Source: Blastococcus_B deserti
Lineage (GTDB): Bacteria; Actinomycetota; Actinomycetes; Mycobacteriales; Geodermatophilaceae
DNA length: 64,000 nucleotides
NCBI RefSeq assembly: GCF_042682525.1
Contig: NZ_JBHUHP010000028.1
Span: forward strand, 1 to 64,000
Reading direction: 5' to 3'
Made by a program: the position numbers and the translations under genes. Positions 35,494 through 44,355 of the stretch are shown piece after piece; within the stretch, counting starts at the first letter, position 1, and every line of letters begins with the position of its first letter. Under the pieces are notes generated by a model that was not told the origin of the DNA, did not search any database, and saw only the letters and a program-made list of their open reading frames with translations.

Positions 35494-36765
35494 GTGACCT
35501 GGTCCACTGCCGCCGACGCGGTCCGGCGTTCCGAAGCCACGCTGACCGTCCGCCACGCCGACGGCTCGCCCTGCGCCGACACGGAGGTGCTGGTCGAGCA
35601 GGTCCGGCACGACTTCCCGTTCGGCAACATCGGCTTCGACTTCGTGGGGCTGGCCAACGAGGAGCGGGGCGAGCTCCGCGAGAACGTCTTCGGCGGAGCG
35701 GACCCGGAGGCGGCAGAACGGCTCGAGGACCTGTGGCTCGACCTGTTCAACACCGCGACACTGCCGTTCTACTGGGCCGGCTTCGAGCCGGTGGAGGGAC
35801 AGCCCGACACCGCACGCCTGCGGGCCGCGGCCGCGTGGTTCCGCGACCGTGGCGTGTCCGTCAAGGGCCACCCCCTGGTCTGGCACACGCTCGCCCCGGA
35901 CTGGCTGAGGGAGTACTCCGACGAGGACGTCGAGAAGATCGTGCGGGGAAGGATCCAGCGGGAGGTCACGTCCTTCGCGGGGCTGGTCGACACCTGGGAC
36001 GCGATCAACGAGGTCGTCATCATGCCGGTCTTCGCCAACGAGACCCGGCAGAACGCGATCACCCGGCTGTGCCGCCGCATCGGTCGCATCCCGACCATCC
36101 GCCTGGCGTTCGAGGAGGCACGCGCGGCGACCCCCGCCACGACCCTGATCCTCAACGACTTCAACCTCTCGACGGCGTACGAGTGCCTCATCGAGGGCGT
36201 TCTCGAAGCCGGCGTGCAGGTCGACGCGATCGGCCTGCAGAGCCACATGCACCAGGGCTACTGGGGCGAGGAGCGGACGCTGGAGGTCCTGGAGCGGTTC
36301 GCGCGCTACGGGCTTCCGCTGCACTGGACCGAGACGACCCTGGTGTCCGGGGACCTGATGCCGCCGGAGATCGTGGACCTCAACGACCACCAGGTCGACG
36401 AGTGGCCCTCCACCCCGGAGGGGGAGGAGCGCCAGGCCGACGACGTCGTCCGCCACTACCGGACGCTGCTGTCCCATCCCGCCGTCGAGGCCGTGACCTA
36501 CTGGGGGATCACCGACCGGGGGGCCTGGCTCGGCGCCCCCGCGGGACTGGTGCGCGCCGACGGCACTCCCAAGCCGGCGTACGACGCCCTGCGAGGCCTC
36601 GTCAAGGGGGAGTGGTGGCTGGCGCCGACCCGGCTGCGGACCGACGGCGAGGGCCGGGTGTCCGTATCCGGATGGTCCGGCGACTACACCGTGTCCGTCG
36701 GGGACGGGTCCGGCGGGTTCCGTCTGCGGCCGGATGCGCCGCCGCAGGAGGTCACCGTGGCCTGA
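35494..36765 (+). CDS. GH10 endo-1,4-beta-xylanase, cytoplasmic
   Basis: 423 aa, a single GH10 TIM barrel. GHPLVWHTLAPDWL is the conserved beta-3 segment. DTWDAINEVV holds the acid/base Glu (~173) and LPLHWTETTL the nucleophile Glu (~280). VDAIGLQSHMHQGYW and VTYWGITDRGAWLGAP are also GH10 hallmarks. No signal peptide and no binding module are seen, so it acts on imported oligosaccharides. A small beta-rich tail (~60 aa) follows. GTG 35494 is preferred because it sits at the predicted transcription start; an ATG at 35464 would place the operator inside the gene. Confidence 0.9.
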   Translation: MTWSTAADAVRRSEATLTVRHADGSPCADTEVLVEQVRHDFPFGNIGFDFVGLANEERGELRENVFGGADPEAAERLEDLWLDLFNTATLPFYWAGFEPVEGQPDTARLRAAAAWFRDRGVSVKGHPLVWHTLAPDWLREYSDEDVEKIVRGRIQREVTSFAGLVDTWDAINEVVIMPVFANETRQNAITRLCRRIGRIPTIRLAFEEARAATPATTLILNDFNLSTAYECLIEGVLEAGVQVDAIGLQSHMHQGYWGEERTLEVLERFARYGLPLHWTETTLVSGDLMPPEIVDLNDHQVDEWPSTPEGEERQADDVVRHYRTLLSHPAVEAVTYWGITDRGAWLGAPAGLVRADGTPKPAYDALRGLVKGEWWLAPTRLRTDGEGRVSVSGWSGDYTVSVGDGSGGFRLRPDAPPQEVTVA

Positions 36766-36820
36766 CCGCGGGACGCCCATCGCACCAGCAACGACGAGAC
36801 AGGACGGACTTCCGAAGAGC

Positions 36821-39190
36821 ATGGTCACCAACGTCGGCATCGACACCGCGCCGTGGCGCGACCCGGATGTCCCCGCCGAGGACAGGGTGGCGGACCTCGT
36901 CGGCCGCATGACGCTGGAGGAGAAGGTCGCCCAGCTGTACGGCGTGTGGGTGGGCATCGACGCGACCGCGGGCGAGGTGGCCCCGCACCAGCACGAGATG
37001 GCGGCGGTGCCGGTGGAGTGGGAGGAGCTGATCCGCAGCGGGCTGGGGCAGCTGACCCGGCCGTTCGGGACCGCGCCCGTGGACCCGCTCCTCGGGGCCA
37101 AGGGCCTGGCGGAGAGCCAGCGGCAGATCATGGCGGCCGGCCGCTTCGGCATCCCCGCGCTGGTGCACGAGGAGTGCCTCACGGGGCTCGCGGCGTGGAC
37201 GGCGACCGTCTTCCCTTCGCCGCTGTGCTGGGCGGCCAGCTTCGACCCGGACCTCGTGGAGCGGATGGGCGCGCTCATCGGGACGGGCATGCGCCGGCTC
37301 GGCGTCCACCAGGGGCTCGCCCCGGTCCTCGACGTCGCCCGGGACCTGCGCTGGGGGCGGGTCGAGGAGACCATGGGTGAGGACCCGCACCTGGTGGGCA
37401 CGATCGGCAGCGCCTACGTCCGCGGCCTGGGGTCGAGCGGCATCGTGGCGACCCTCAAGCACTTCGTCGGCTACTCCGCCTCCCGCGCGGGGCGCAACCT
37501 CGCCCCGGTCTCGGCCGGCCCACGGGAGATCGCCGACGTGTTCCTCCCGCCCTTCGAGATGGCCCTGCGGGCGGGGGCGCGGTCGGTGATGAACTCCTAC
37601 ACCGACATCGACGGGGTGCCCGCGGCGGGAGATCCGGCGCTCCTCACGTCGCTGCTGCGGGAGACCTACGGGTTCACCGGCACCGTGGTGGCTGACTACT
37701 TCTCGATCGCCTTCCTGCAGACGCTGCACGGCGTGGCCGCCTCACCGGCGGAGGCGGCCGCGCGTGCCCTGGAGGCGGGTATCGACGTGGAGCTGCCGAC
37801 CGTGAGCTGCTACGGCCGGCCGCTGGTCGAGGCGGTGCGCAGCGGTGCCGTGGACGAGGGCCTGGTGAATCGGGCGCTGCGCCGGGTGCTGCTGCAGAAG
37901 TGCGAGCTGGGCCTCCTGGACCCCGACTGGTCGCCGGACTCGGCGGCCGTCCTCGACGGCGAGGTCGACCTGGACTCGGCGGAGTCCCGGGCCCTCGCCG
38001 GCGAGCTCGCCCGCCGCTCGGTCGTGCTGCTCGCCAACGACGGGACGCTGCCCCTTCGGCCCGGGCTGCGCCTGGCGGTGGTCGGTCCCCGCGCCGACAC
38101 CGCCCAGGCGATGCTCGGCTGCTACTCGTTCCCGATGCACGTCGGTGTGCACCACCCGGACGTGCCCGTCGGCGTCGACATCCCGACGCTCGCCGACGCG
38201 CTGCGGGCGGCCCCGGAGGCGTACGACGTCGTCGTCGCCGAGGGCTGCCCGGTGCTGGGTGGTGACGACGAGGGGATCGCAGCCGCCGCGCGGGCGGCGG
38301 CCGACGCCGACGTGTGCGTCGCCGTCCTCGGCGACCAGGCGGGCCTGTTCGGCAACGGCACCTCGGGAGAGGGCTGTGACGCCGTGGACCTGCGGCTCCC
38401 CGGCCGCCAGGAGGAGCTGCTGGAGGCCCTGCTCGCGACGGGGACCCCCGTCGTGCTCGTCCTGCTGGTCGGCCGCCCCTACGAGCTGTCCCGGCAGGTC
38501 GACCGGCTCGCCGCGGTGGTGTGTGGCTTCTTCCCCGGTGAGGAGGGCGGTCCCGCGGTCGCCGACGTCCTCAGCGGGCGGGTGGCGCCGTCGGGCCGGC
38601 TGCCGGTGAGCTTCCCGCGGGCGGAGAGCAGCCAGCCCGGGACCTATCTCGCGGCGCCCTTGGGCCGGCGCACCGACGTGAGCACGGTGGACCCGACCCC
38701 GCTCTTCCCCTTCGGGCACGGGCTGGGATACGGCTCCGCGACCTGGGCGGGGGTCCGGGCGGTCGGCGGATCGCAGTGGGACACCGGCGGCACCAGCGAG
38801 CTGGAGGTCGAGCTCCGCAACGACACCGACCGCGAGGTGACGGAGGTCGTGCAGGTCTACCTGCACGATCCCGCCGCCGAAGTGGTCCGTCCGGTGCAGG
38901 CCCTCCTGGCGGCCCGGCGGGTCGACCTGGCGGCGCGGTCCGCCGCGACCGTCCGCTTCACCCTGCACGCCGACCTCACCTCGTTCACCGGGCGGGACGG
39001 CGCGCGGATCGTCGAGCCCGGTGAGGTGGAGCTCCGGGTGGGCGCCTCCAGCGCCGATGTGCGGGAAGCGCTGCGGTTCACCCTCACGGGCCCTCGCCGC
39101 ACGGTCGGCTTCGAACGCCGGCTGCACCCGGAGAGCGTCGTCCGGCACCGGCCGGCGGACGGATCCCGCGCGAGCGAGGACGGCGCCTGA
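36821..39190 (+). CDS. GH3 beta-xylosidase/beta-glucosidase
   Basis: 789 aa. The N-terminal barrel includes EDRVADLVGRMTLEEKVAQL, VLDVARDLRWGRVEETMGED, and the nucleophile Asp (~292) in GTVVADYFSIAFLQTLHG. The second domain (ARRSVVLLANDGTLPLRPGL, VCGFFPGEEGGPAVADVLSG) and a C-terminal fibronectin-III-like domain follow. No signal peptide. In this operon, removal of xylosyl units from short xylo-oligosaccharides is the likely reaction; the family also contains glucosidases. It overlaps the esterase gene by one base (TGATG). Confidence 0.92.
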   Translation: MVTNVGIDTAPWRDPDVPAEDRVADLVGRMTLEEKVAQLYGVWVGIDATAGEVAPHQHEMAAVPVEWEELIRSGLGQLTRPFGTAPVDPLLGAKGLAESQRQIMAAGRFGIPALVHEECLTGLAAWTATVFPSPLCWAASFDPDLVERMGALIGTGMRRLGVHQGLAPVLDVARDLRWGRVEETMGEDPHLVGTIGSAYVRGLGSSGIVATLKHFVGYSASRAGRNLAPVSAGPREIADVFLPPFEMALRAGARSVMNSYTDIDGVPAAGDPALLTSLLRETYGFTGTVVADYFSIAFLQTLHGVAASPAEAAARALEAGIDVELPTVSCYGRPLVEAVRSGAVDEGLVNRALRRVLLQKCELGLLDPDWSPDSAAVLDGEVDLDSAESRALAGELARRSVVLLANDGTLPLRPGLRLAVVGPRADTAQAMLGCYSFPMHVGVHHPDVPVGVDIPTLADALRAAPEAYDVVVAEGCPVLGGDDEGIAAAARAAADADVCVAVLGDQAGLFGNGTSGEGCDAVDLRLPGRQEELLEALLATGTPVVLVLLVGRPYELSRQVDRLAAVVCGFFPGEEGGPAVADVLSGRVAPSGRLPVSFPRAESSQPGTYLAAPLGRRTDVSTVDPTPLFPFGHGLGYGSATWAGVRAVGGSQWDTGGTSELEVELRNDTDREVTEVVQVYLHDPAAEVVRPVQALLAARRVDLAARSAATVRFTLHADLTSFTGRDGARIVEPGEVELRVGASSADVREALRFTLTGPRRTVGFERRLHPESVVRHRPADGSRASEDGA

Positions 39191-40185
39191 TGCCGCAGAC
39201 CGACCTCCCGCTGGAGGAGCTACAGCGCTACGACCCGCAGCTCCCGGCTCCGGACGACCTCTGGGACTTCTGGGAGGCGACCCTGGCCGAGGCGGCCGAC
39301 CGGACGCTGGACGTGTCCTGCACACCGGTCGACACCGGCCTGGTGACCGTCGAGACGCACGACGTGTCCTTCTCCGGCTTCGGTGGCTCCCCGGTCCGCG
39401 CCTGGCTGCACCTGCCTGCCCGCGCACTGCGTGGTGACGGCCCCCTGCCCGCGATCGTCCAGTACCAGGGCTACAACGGCGGACGGGGTCTTCCGCACGA
39501 GCACGTCTTCTGGGCCTCGGCGGGGTTCGCCCACCTCGTCGTCGACACCCGCGGGCAGGGGAGCGGCTGGACCGTGGGGAACACCGGCGACCCGGTGGGT
39601 TCCGCGGCCGCCCAGCCGGGGTTCATGACCCGTGGCGTGCTGTCCCCGCAGGACTACTACTACCGGCGCGTCTACACCGACGCCACGAGGGCCCTCGACG
39701 TGCTGCGGGAGCACCCGGAGGTCGACGGCGACCGGATCGCGGTGACCGGCATCAGCCAGGGCGGCGGCATCGCGCTGGCCGTCTCGGCGCTGGCCCGCGG
39801 GGTGCGGGCGGTCCTGCCCGACGTGCCCTTCCTCTGCGACTTCCCGCGTGCCACGCGCACCGCACCGGGCGACCCGTACGGCGAGATCGTGCGGTACCTC
39901 AAGGCCCACCGTGACCACGTGGACCGCGTCTTCCGGACGCTGAGCTACTTCGACGCCGCGGTCCTCGGCCGCAGGTCGTCGGCTCCGGCACTGTTCTCGG
40001 TCGCCCTCATGGACGAGACCTGCCCACCGTCGACGGTCTTCGCGGCCTACCACGCGTACGGCGGGCCCAAGGGGATCAGGATCTACCCGTACAACGACCA
40101 CGAGGGCGGGGAGGCCCACCAGCAGCGCGAGCAGCTCGCCTGGCTCCGGAGTCGGCTCGAGGTGCGGACCGCCCGTCCCGCCTGA
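39190..40185 (+). CDS. Carbohydrate esterase family 7 acetyl xylan esterase
   Basis: 331 aa alpha/beta hydrolase. The nucleophile Ser (~189) is in TGISQGGGIALAVSA, the Asp (~275) in VALMDETCPPSTVFAAY and the His (~304) in YNDHEGGEAHQQ. The RGQGS segment (VVDTRGQGSGWTVG) is the CE7 hallmark, also found in cephalosporin-C deacetylases. It removes acetyl groups from xylo-oligosaccharides inside the cell, which fits the lack of a signal peptide. Confidence 0.93.
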   Translation: MPQTDLPLEELQRYDPQLPAPDDLWDFWEATLAEAADRTLDVSCTPVDTGLVTVETHDVSFSGFGGSPVRAWLHLPARALRGDGPLPAIVQYQGYNGGRGLPHEHVFWASAGFAHLVVDTRGQGSGWTVGNTGDPVGSAAAQPGFMTRGVLSPQDYYYRRVYTDATRALDVLREHPEVDGDRIAVTGISQGGGIALAVSALARGVRAVLPDVPFLCDFPRATRTAPGDPYGEIVRYLKAHRDHVDRVFRTLSYFDAAVLGRRSSAPALFSVALMDETCPPSTVFAAYHAYGGPKGIRIYPYNDHEGGEAHQQREQLAWLRSRLEVRTARPA

Positions 40186-40256
40186 CGCTGCCCGAGCGGT
40201 CCGCACCGCCCCGTGCAGGAAGAATCCGACGCACAACCCTTCGAGAGGACAGCACC

Positions 40257-41447
40257 ATGAGCAGCCCCCAGCCGACGCGCGAGGACAAGTTCACCTTCGG
40301 CCTGTGGACGGTGGGTTGGCCGGCCCGCGACCCGTTCGGGGACGCCACCCGCCCCGCGCTCGACCCGGTAGAGAGCGTCCACCGGCTGGCCGAGCTCGGT
40401 GCCTACGGCGTCACCTTCCACGACGACGACCTGATCCCCTTCGGCAGCGATGACGCCGCGAGGGAGAACCACATCAAGCGCTTCCGGGCCGCGCTCGAGG
40501 AGACCGGCCTGGTGGTCCCGATGGCCACCACCAACCTGTTCACCCACCCGGTGTTCAAGGAGGGCGGCCTGACCAACAACGACCGCGACATCCGCCGCTA
40601 CGCCCTGCGCAAGGTCATGCGCAACATGGACCTCGCCGCCGAGCTGGGTGCGCAGACCTACGTCCTGTGGGGTGGCCGCGAGGGCACCGAGGTCGACACC
40701 GCCAAGGACCTCAAGGCGGCGCTGGACCGCTACCGCGAGGGTCTCGACACCCTCGCGCAGTACTCCATCGACCGCGGCTACGGCCTGCGGTTCGCGCTCG
40801 AGCCCAAGCCGAACGAGCCGCGCGGCGACATCTTCCTGCCGACCATCGGCCACGCGCTGGGCTTCATCTCCACCCTCGAGCACGCCGACCTGGTGGGCCT
40901 CAACCCCGAGGTCGGGCACGAGCAGATGGCCAACCTCAACTTCACCCACGGCATCGCCCAGGCACTGTGGCAGGGAAAGCTCTTCCACATCGACCTCAAC
41001 GGCCAGCACGGCCCGAAGTTCGACCAGGACCTGGTGTTCGGCCACGGTGACCTGCTCAGCGCGTTCGCCACCGTGGACCTGCTGGAGAACGGCTTCCCCT
41101 CCGGCGGCCCCCGCTACGACGGCCCGCGGCACTTCGACTACAAGCCGCTGCGGACCGAGGACATGGACGGCGTGTGGGCCTCGGCCGCGGCCAACATGCG
41201 CACCTACCTGCTGCTCAAGGAGCGGGCGGCGGCCTTCCGGGCCGACCCCGAGGTGCAGGAGGCGCTGGCGGCCGCCCGGGTCGCGGAGCTGGCCCAGCCG
41301 ACCCTGGACGAGGGCGAGAGCTACGAGGACCTGCTCGCCGACCGCTCGGCGTTCGAGGACTTCGACGCCGACGCCGCGGGCGCCCGCGGTGGCGGGGTGA
41401 TCCGGCTCTCCCAGCTGGCGGTCGAGCACCTGCTCGGCGCCCGCTGA
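40257..41447 (+). CDS. xylA: Xylose isomerase
   Basis: 396 aa, actinobacterial type. FTFGLWTVGWPARDPFGDAT is the family start. GVTFHDDDLIPFG holds the catalytic His, YVLWGGREGTEVD and the metal ligands in FALEPKPNEPRGDIFLPTIG, NPEVGHEQMANLN and FHIDLNGQHGPKFDQDLVFG follow. It converts D-xylose to D-xylulose with Mg2+/Co2+. The ATG has CGAGAGG 10 nt upstream. The gap from the esterase gene is 71 nt with no obvious operator. Confidence 0.97.
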   Translation: MSSPQPTREDKFTFGLWTVGWPARDPFGDATRPALDPVESVHRLAELGAYGVTFHDDDLIPFGSDDAARENHIKRFRAALEETGLVVPMATTNLFTHPVFKEGGLTNNDRDIRRYALRKVMRNMDLAAELGAQTYVLWGGREGTEVDTAKDLKAALDRYREGLDTLAQYSIDRGYGLRFALEPKPNEPRGDIFLPTIGHALGFISTLEHADLVGLNPEVGHEQMANLNFTHGIAQALWQGKLFHIDLNGQHGPKFDQDLVFGHGDLLSAFATVDLLENGFPSGGPRYDGPRHFDYKPLRTEDMDGVWASAAANMRTYLLLKERAAAFRADPEVQEALAAARVAELAQPTLDEGESYEDLLADRSAFEDFDADAAGARGGGVIRLSQLAVEHLLGAR

Positions 41448-41463
41448 GCCGGCGGACCGGTCC

Positions 41464-42873
41464 ATGACGCTCGTCGGCGGGGTCGACACCTCGACGCAGG
41501 CCTGCAAGGTCGTGGTGCGCGACGCCGCCACGGGAAAGCTGGTCCGCGAGGGCCGGGCCGGGCATCCCCCCGGCACCGAGGTCGACCCCGCCGCCTGGGA
41601 GGCGGCGCTGCGCCAGGCCGTCACCGAGGCGGGCGGTCTGGACGACGTGGCGGCGGTCGCCGTCGGCGGCCAGCAGCACGGGATGGTCTGCCTCGACGAG
41701 GACGGCGAGGTCGTGCGGCCGGCGCTGCTCTGGAACGACACCCGGTCCGCGGGCGCGGCGGCCGACCTGATCGCCGAGCTCGGGCCCGGGAAGGCCGGCC
41801 GCACGGCGTGGGCGGAGGCGGTCGGCGTCGTCCCGGTCGCCTCGTTCACGGTCACCAAGCTCCGGTGGCTGGCCGAGCACGAGCCGGAGAACGCGGCCCG
41901 GACCGTGGCGGTCTGCCTGCCGCACGACTGGCTCACCTGGCGGCTGGCCGGCTCACCGGGGTTGGACACCCTCGTGACCGACCGGGGCGACGCCAGCGGC
42001 ACCGGCTACTGGTCGGCGTCCAGCGGGGAGTACCGGATGGACCTGCTCGAGCGCGCGCTCGGGCGGACGGCGGCCGTGCCCCGCGTCCTGGGGCCGGCGG
42101 AGGCGGCCGGGACGGCCACCACCGGCGCGGTGCTGGGGCCGGGCACCGGCGACAACGCCGCCGCGGCGCTGGGGCTGGCCGCCGAGCCCGGCGACGTGGT
42201 CCTGTCGATCGGCACGTCGGGCGTGGTCTCGATCGTCTCGGAGGCCCCGGCGGTGGACCCGACGGGCACCGTCGCCGGGTTCGCCGACGCGACGGGCCGC
42301 TTCCTGCCGCTGGTGGCGACCCTCAACGCCGCGCGTGTCCTCGACGCCACGGCCCGGCTCCTCGGCGTCGACCACGCCGAGCTGTCCCGGCTGGCGCTGT
42401 CGGCGCCGGCCGGCGCTGGAGGGCTGGTGCTGGTGCCCTACCTCGAGGGGGAGCGCACGCCCGACCGGCCGCGTTCCACCGGCGCCGTGCACGGGCTGAC
42501 CCTCGCCACCGCCGACCCGGCGCACCTGGCCCGGGCGGCGGTCGAGGGGCTGCTGTGCGGACTCGCCGATGGACTGGACGCCGTGGCGGCGGGTGCCACC
42601 CCCGTGCGGCGGGTGTTCCTCGTCGGCGGCGGCGCCCGCTCCGAGGCCGTGCGCCGGCTCGCCCCGGCGATCCTGGGCGTGCCGGTGCTGGTGCCACCGC
42701 CCGGGGAGTACGTCGCCGACGGCGCCGCCCGGCAGGCCGCCTGGGTTCTCTCGGGAGGCGAGACGCCGCCGTCCTGGGGCACCGCCGGGACCGAGGTGTA
42801 CGAGGCCGATCCGGTTCCGCACGTGCGGGAGCGCTACGCCGAGGTGCGCGACCTCACTGCCGACCGCACCTGA
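41464..42873 (+). CDS. xylB: Xylulokinase
   Basis: 469 aa FGGY-family kinase. The N-terminal VGGVDTSTQACKVVVRDAAT is the phosphate-binding start. AVGGQQHGMVCLDEDG and PALLWNDTRS bind substrate, and VLSIGTSGVVSIVSEAP and LVGGGARSEAVRRLAPAILG bind ATP. It phosphorylates D-xylulose to the pentose-phosphate intermediate xylulose-5-phosphate. It follows xylA by 16 nt in the same transcript and completes the xylose pathway of the island. Confidence 0.96.
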   Translation: MTLVGGVDTSTQACKVVVRDAATGKLVREGRAGHPPGTEVDPAAWEAALRQAVTEAGGLDDVAAVAVGGQQHGMVCLDEDGEVVRPALLWNDTRSAGAAADLIAELGPGKAGRTAWAEAVGVVPVASFTVTKLRWLAEHEPENAARTVAVCLPHDWLTWRLAGSPGLDTLVTDRGDASGTGYWSASSGEYRMDLLERALGRTAAVPRVLGPAEAAGTATTGAVLGPGTGDNAAAALGLAAEPGDVVLSIGTSGVVSIVSEAPAVDPTGTVAGFADATGRFLPLVATLNAARVLDATARLLGVDHAELSRLALSAPAGAGGLVLVPYLEGERTPDRPRSTGAVHGLTLATADPAHLARAAVEGLLCGLADGLDAVAAGATPVRRVFLVGGGARSEAVRRLAPAILGVPVLVPPPGEYVADGAARQAAWVLSGGETPPSWGTAGTEVYEADPVPHVRERYAEVRDLTADRT

Positions 42874-43177
42874 CCCGCCCCGCGCCGCGGGCCCGCACCA
42901 CCGCCGATCCCGCAGCAGTCAGCACGTCCACGGCGACGCGGGTCCACGCCGGCGCGGAGCGGCCCGCGGTCGACCCACCGCGCGCGTCGACGGGCGCCGG
43001 CCCCCGTGAGGGGACGTCCTCCCCGTGAGGCCGGCGTGGGCGCGTCCACCTGTTCGACGTCCGCGACGGGGGCCGGCTGGGCGACCGACCGGCGCGGTCG
43101 AGCCGCGCGGGGCGGCCTCCCTAGACTCGGTCGAGGTGCCCGGCGACCCGGGTGCCGAACCGGAACGAGGAGAGTGC
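42874..43177 (+). promoter_or_regulatory. Intergenic region with aroH promoter
   Basis: This 304-bp gap marks the right edge of the xylan island. The only clear signal is a TAGACT -10 (43122-43127), which predicts a start near 43134 for aroH. The rest is extremely G+C-rich; I see no supported gene or repeat and no duplication of the left island edge (30.9 kb). Confidence 0.5.
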
Positions 43178-43540
43178 ATGGCCGTCCGAGCCATCCGGGG
43201 CGCGACACAGGTCGACGCCGACGACCGGGAGCAGGTGCTCGAGGCCACCCGTGAGCTGGTGACCGCGGTGCTGGAGCGCAACGACCTCGGGCACGACGAC
43301 GTGATCAGCATCCTCTTCACGGCCACTCCCGACCTGGTGTCGGAGTTCCCCGCCCTGGCCGCCCGCGAGCTGGGCATGGGCGACGTGCCGCTGATGTGCG
43401 CCACGGAGATCGACGTCCCGCACGCCCTTCCCCGGGTGCTGCGGCTCATGGCGCACGTCGAGACCCCGCGGACCCGCGCCGAGATCCAGCACGTCTACCT
43501 GCGCGGCGCGACCGCCCTCCGCCGGGACATAGCCCAGTGA
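43178..43540 (+). CDS. aroH: Chorismate mutase, AroH type
   Basis: 120 aa. It matches the monofunctional AroH fold of Bacillus: MAVRAIRGATQVDADD with the active-site Arg, SILFTATPDLVSEFPALAAR, PLMCATEIDVPHALPRVLRL with the Glu, and IQHVYLRGATALRRDI with the second Arg. It converts chorismate to prephenate for Phe and Tyr synthesis. ATG is preceded by CGAGGAGAG. Its stop codon lies inside the first copy of the 48-bp repeat that contains cmk starts. Confidence 0.93.
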   Translation: MAVRAIRGATQVDADDREQVLEATRELVTAVLERNDLGHDDVISILFTATPDLVSEFPALAARELGMGDVPLMCATEIDVPHALPRVLRLMAHVETPRTRAEIQHVYLRGATALRRDIAQ

Positions 43541-43650
43541 GCGAGCGCCAGCGAGCGGTCACCACCGGGCTGGGTGAGAGCCCAGTGAGCGAGCGCCAGC
43601 GAGCGGCCACCACTGGGCTGGGTGAGAGCCCAGTGAGCGAGCGTGCGAGC
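43531..43650 (+). repeat. 48-bp tandem repeat spanning aroH stop and cmk start
   Basis: Copies run 43531-43578, 43579-43626 and a partial third from 43627. Each holds AGCCCAGTGAGCGAGCG, i.e. a GTG codon with GGGTGAG upstream in copies two and three. The copies differ at only two or three positions. Being 16 codons long, each copy keeps the cmk frame and offers the same GTG start at 43537, 43585 and 43633. Confidence 0.95.
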
Positions 43651-44355
43651 TCGACCGGGAGCACGGCGAGCTTCCGGGGTCAGATCACCCTGGACGGGCC
43701 GTCGGGCACGGGCAAGTCCAGCGTGGCCAGGGGAGTGGCGGCCCGCCTGGGTGCCGCCTACCTCGACACCGGGGCGATGTACCGGGCGGCGACGGTCGCG
43801 GTCCTCGACGCCGCCGTCGACCCCGAGGACGCCGACGCGGTGGCCCGCACGGTGGCCGCGGCGCGGATCGAGGTGGGCACGGAGGCCGGCACCGAGCTGG
43901 TCCTGGTCGACGGCGTGGACGTCGCCGCCCGCATCCGGGGCGCCGAGGTGACGCGGAACGTCTCGGCCGTCTCCGCGGTGCCCGCCGTCCGCCGTCAGCT
44001 CGTCGAGCAGCAGCGCGCGCTCGTCGCCGCCACCGAGGCCGTCGTCGTCGAGGGGCGGGACATCGGCACCGTCGTGCTGCCCGACGCCACGCTGAAGGTC
44101 TACCTGACCGCCGCGCCCGAGGTGCGGGCCGAGCGGCGGGCCGGCCAGCTGGGCATCACCGACCCGGCGGAGGTGGCCGCGCTGGCCGAGGACCTCCGCC
44201 GTCGCGACGAGTACGACAGCAGCCGGGCCGACAGCCCGCTGCGGCCGGCCGAGGACGCCGTCGTCGTGGACAGCACGGACCTGGACCAGCAGGGCGTCGT
44301 GGACCGGATCGTCGAACTGGCCGCATCGGCCGTGGGAGCGGGGGATCGGTCATGA
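43537..44355 (+). CDS. cmk: Cytidylate kinase
   Basis: 272 aa from the first GTG, 256 or 240 aa from the second or third. The kinase proper starts at ITLDGPSGTGKSSVARGVAA (P-loop). LGAAYLDTGAMYRAATVAVL, VVVEGRDIGTVVLPDATLKV and DEYDSSRADSPLRPAEDAVV complete the CMP/dCMP kinase signature. The usual length of ~225-235 aa favours the third GTG, whereas the first shows the coupled GTGA overlap with the aroH stop; I list the longest. The extra leader is two copies of SERQRA(V/A)TTGLGESPV. It overlaps der by 4 nt. Confidence 0.9.
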   Translation: MSERQRAVTTGLGESPVSERQRAATTGLGESPVSERASSTGSTASFRGQITLDGPSGTGKSSVARGVAARLGAAYLDTGAMYRAATVAVLDAAVDPEDADAVARTVAAARIEVGTEAGTELVLVDGVDVAARIRGAEVTRNVSAVSAVPAVRRQLVEQQRALVAATEAVVVEGRDIGTVVLPDATLKVYLTAAPEVRAERRAGQLGITDPAEVAALAEDLRRRDEYDSSRADSPLRPAEDAVVVDSTDLDQQGVVDRIVELAASAVGAGDRS

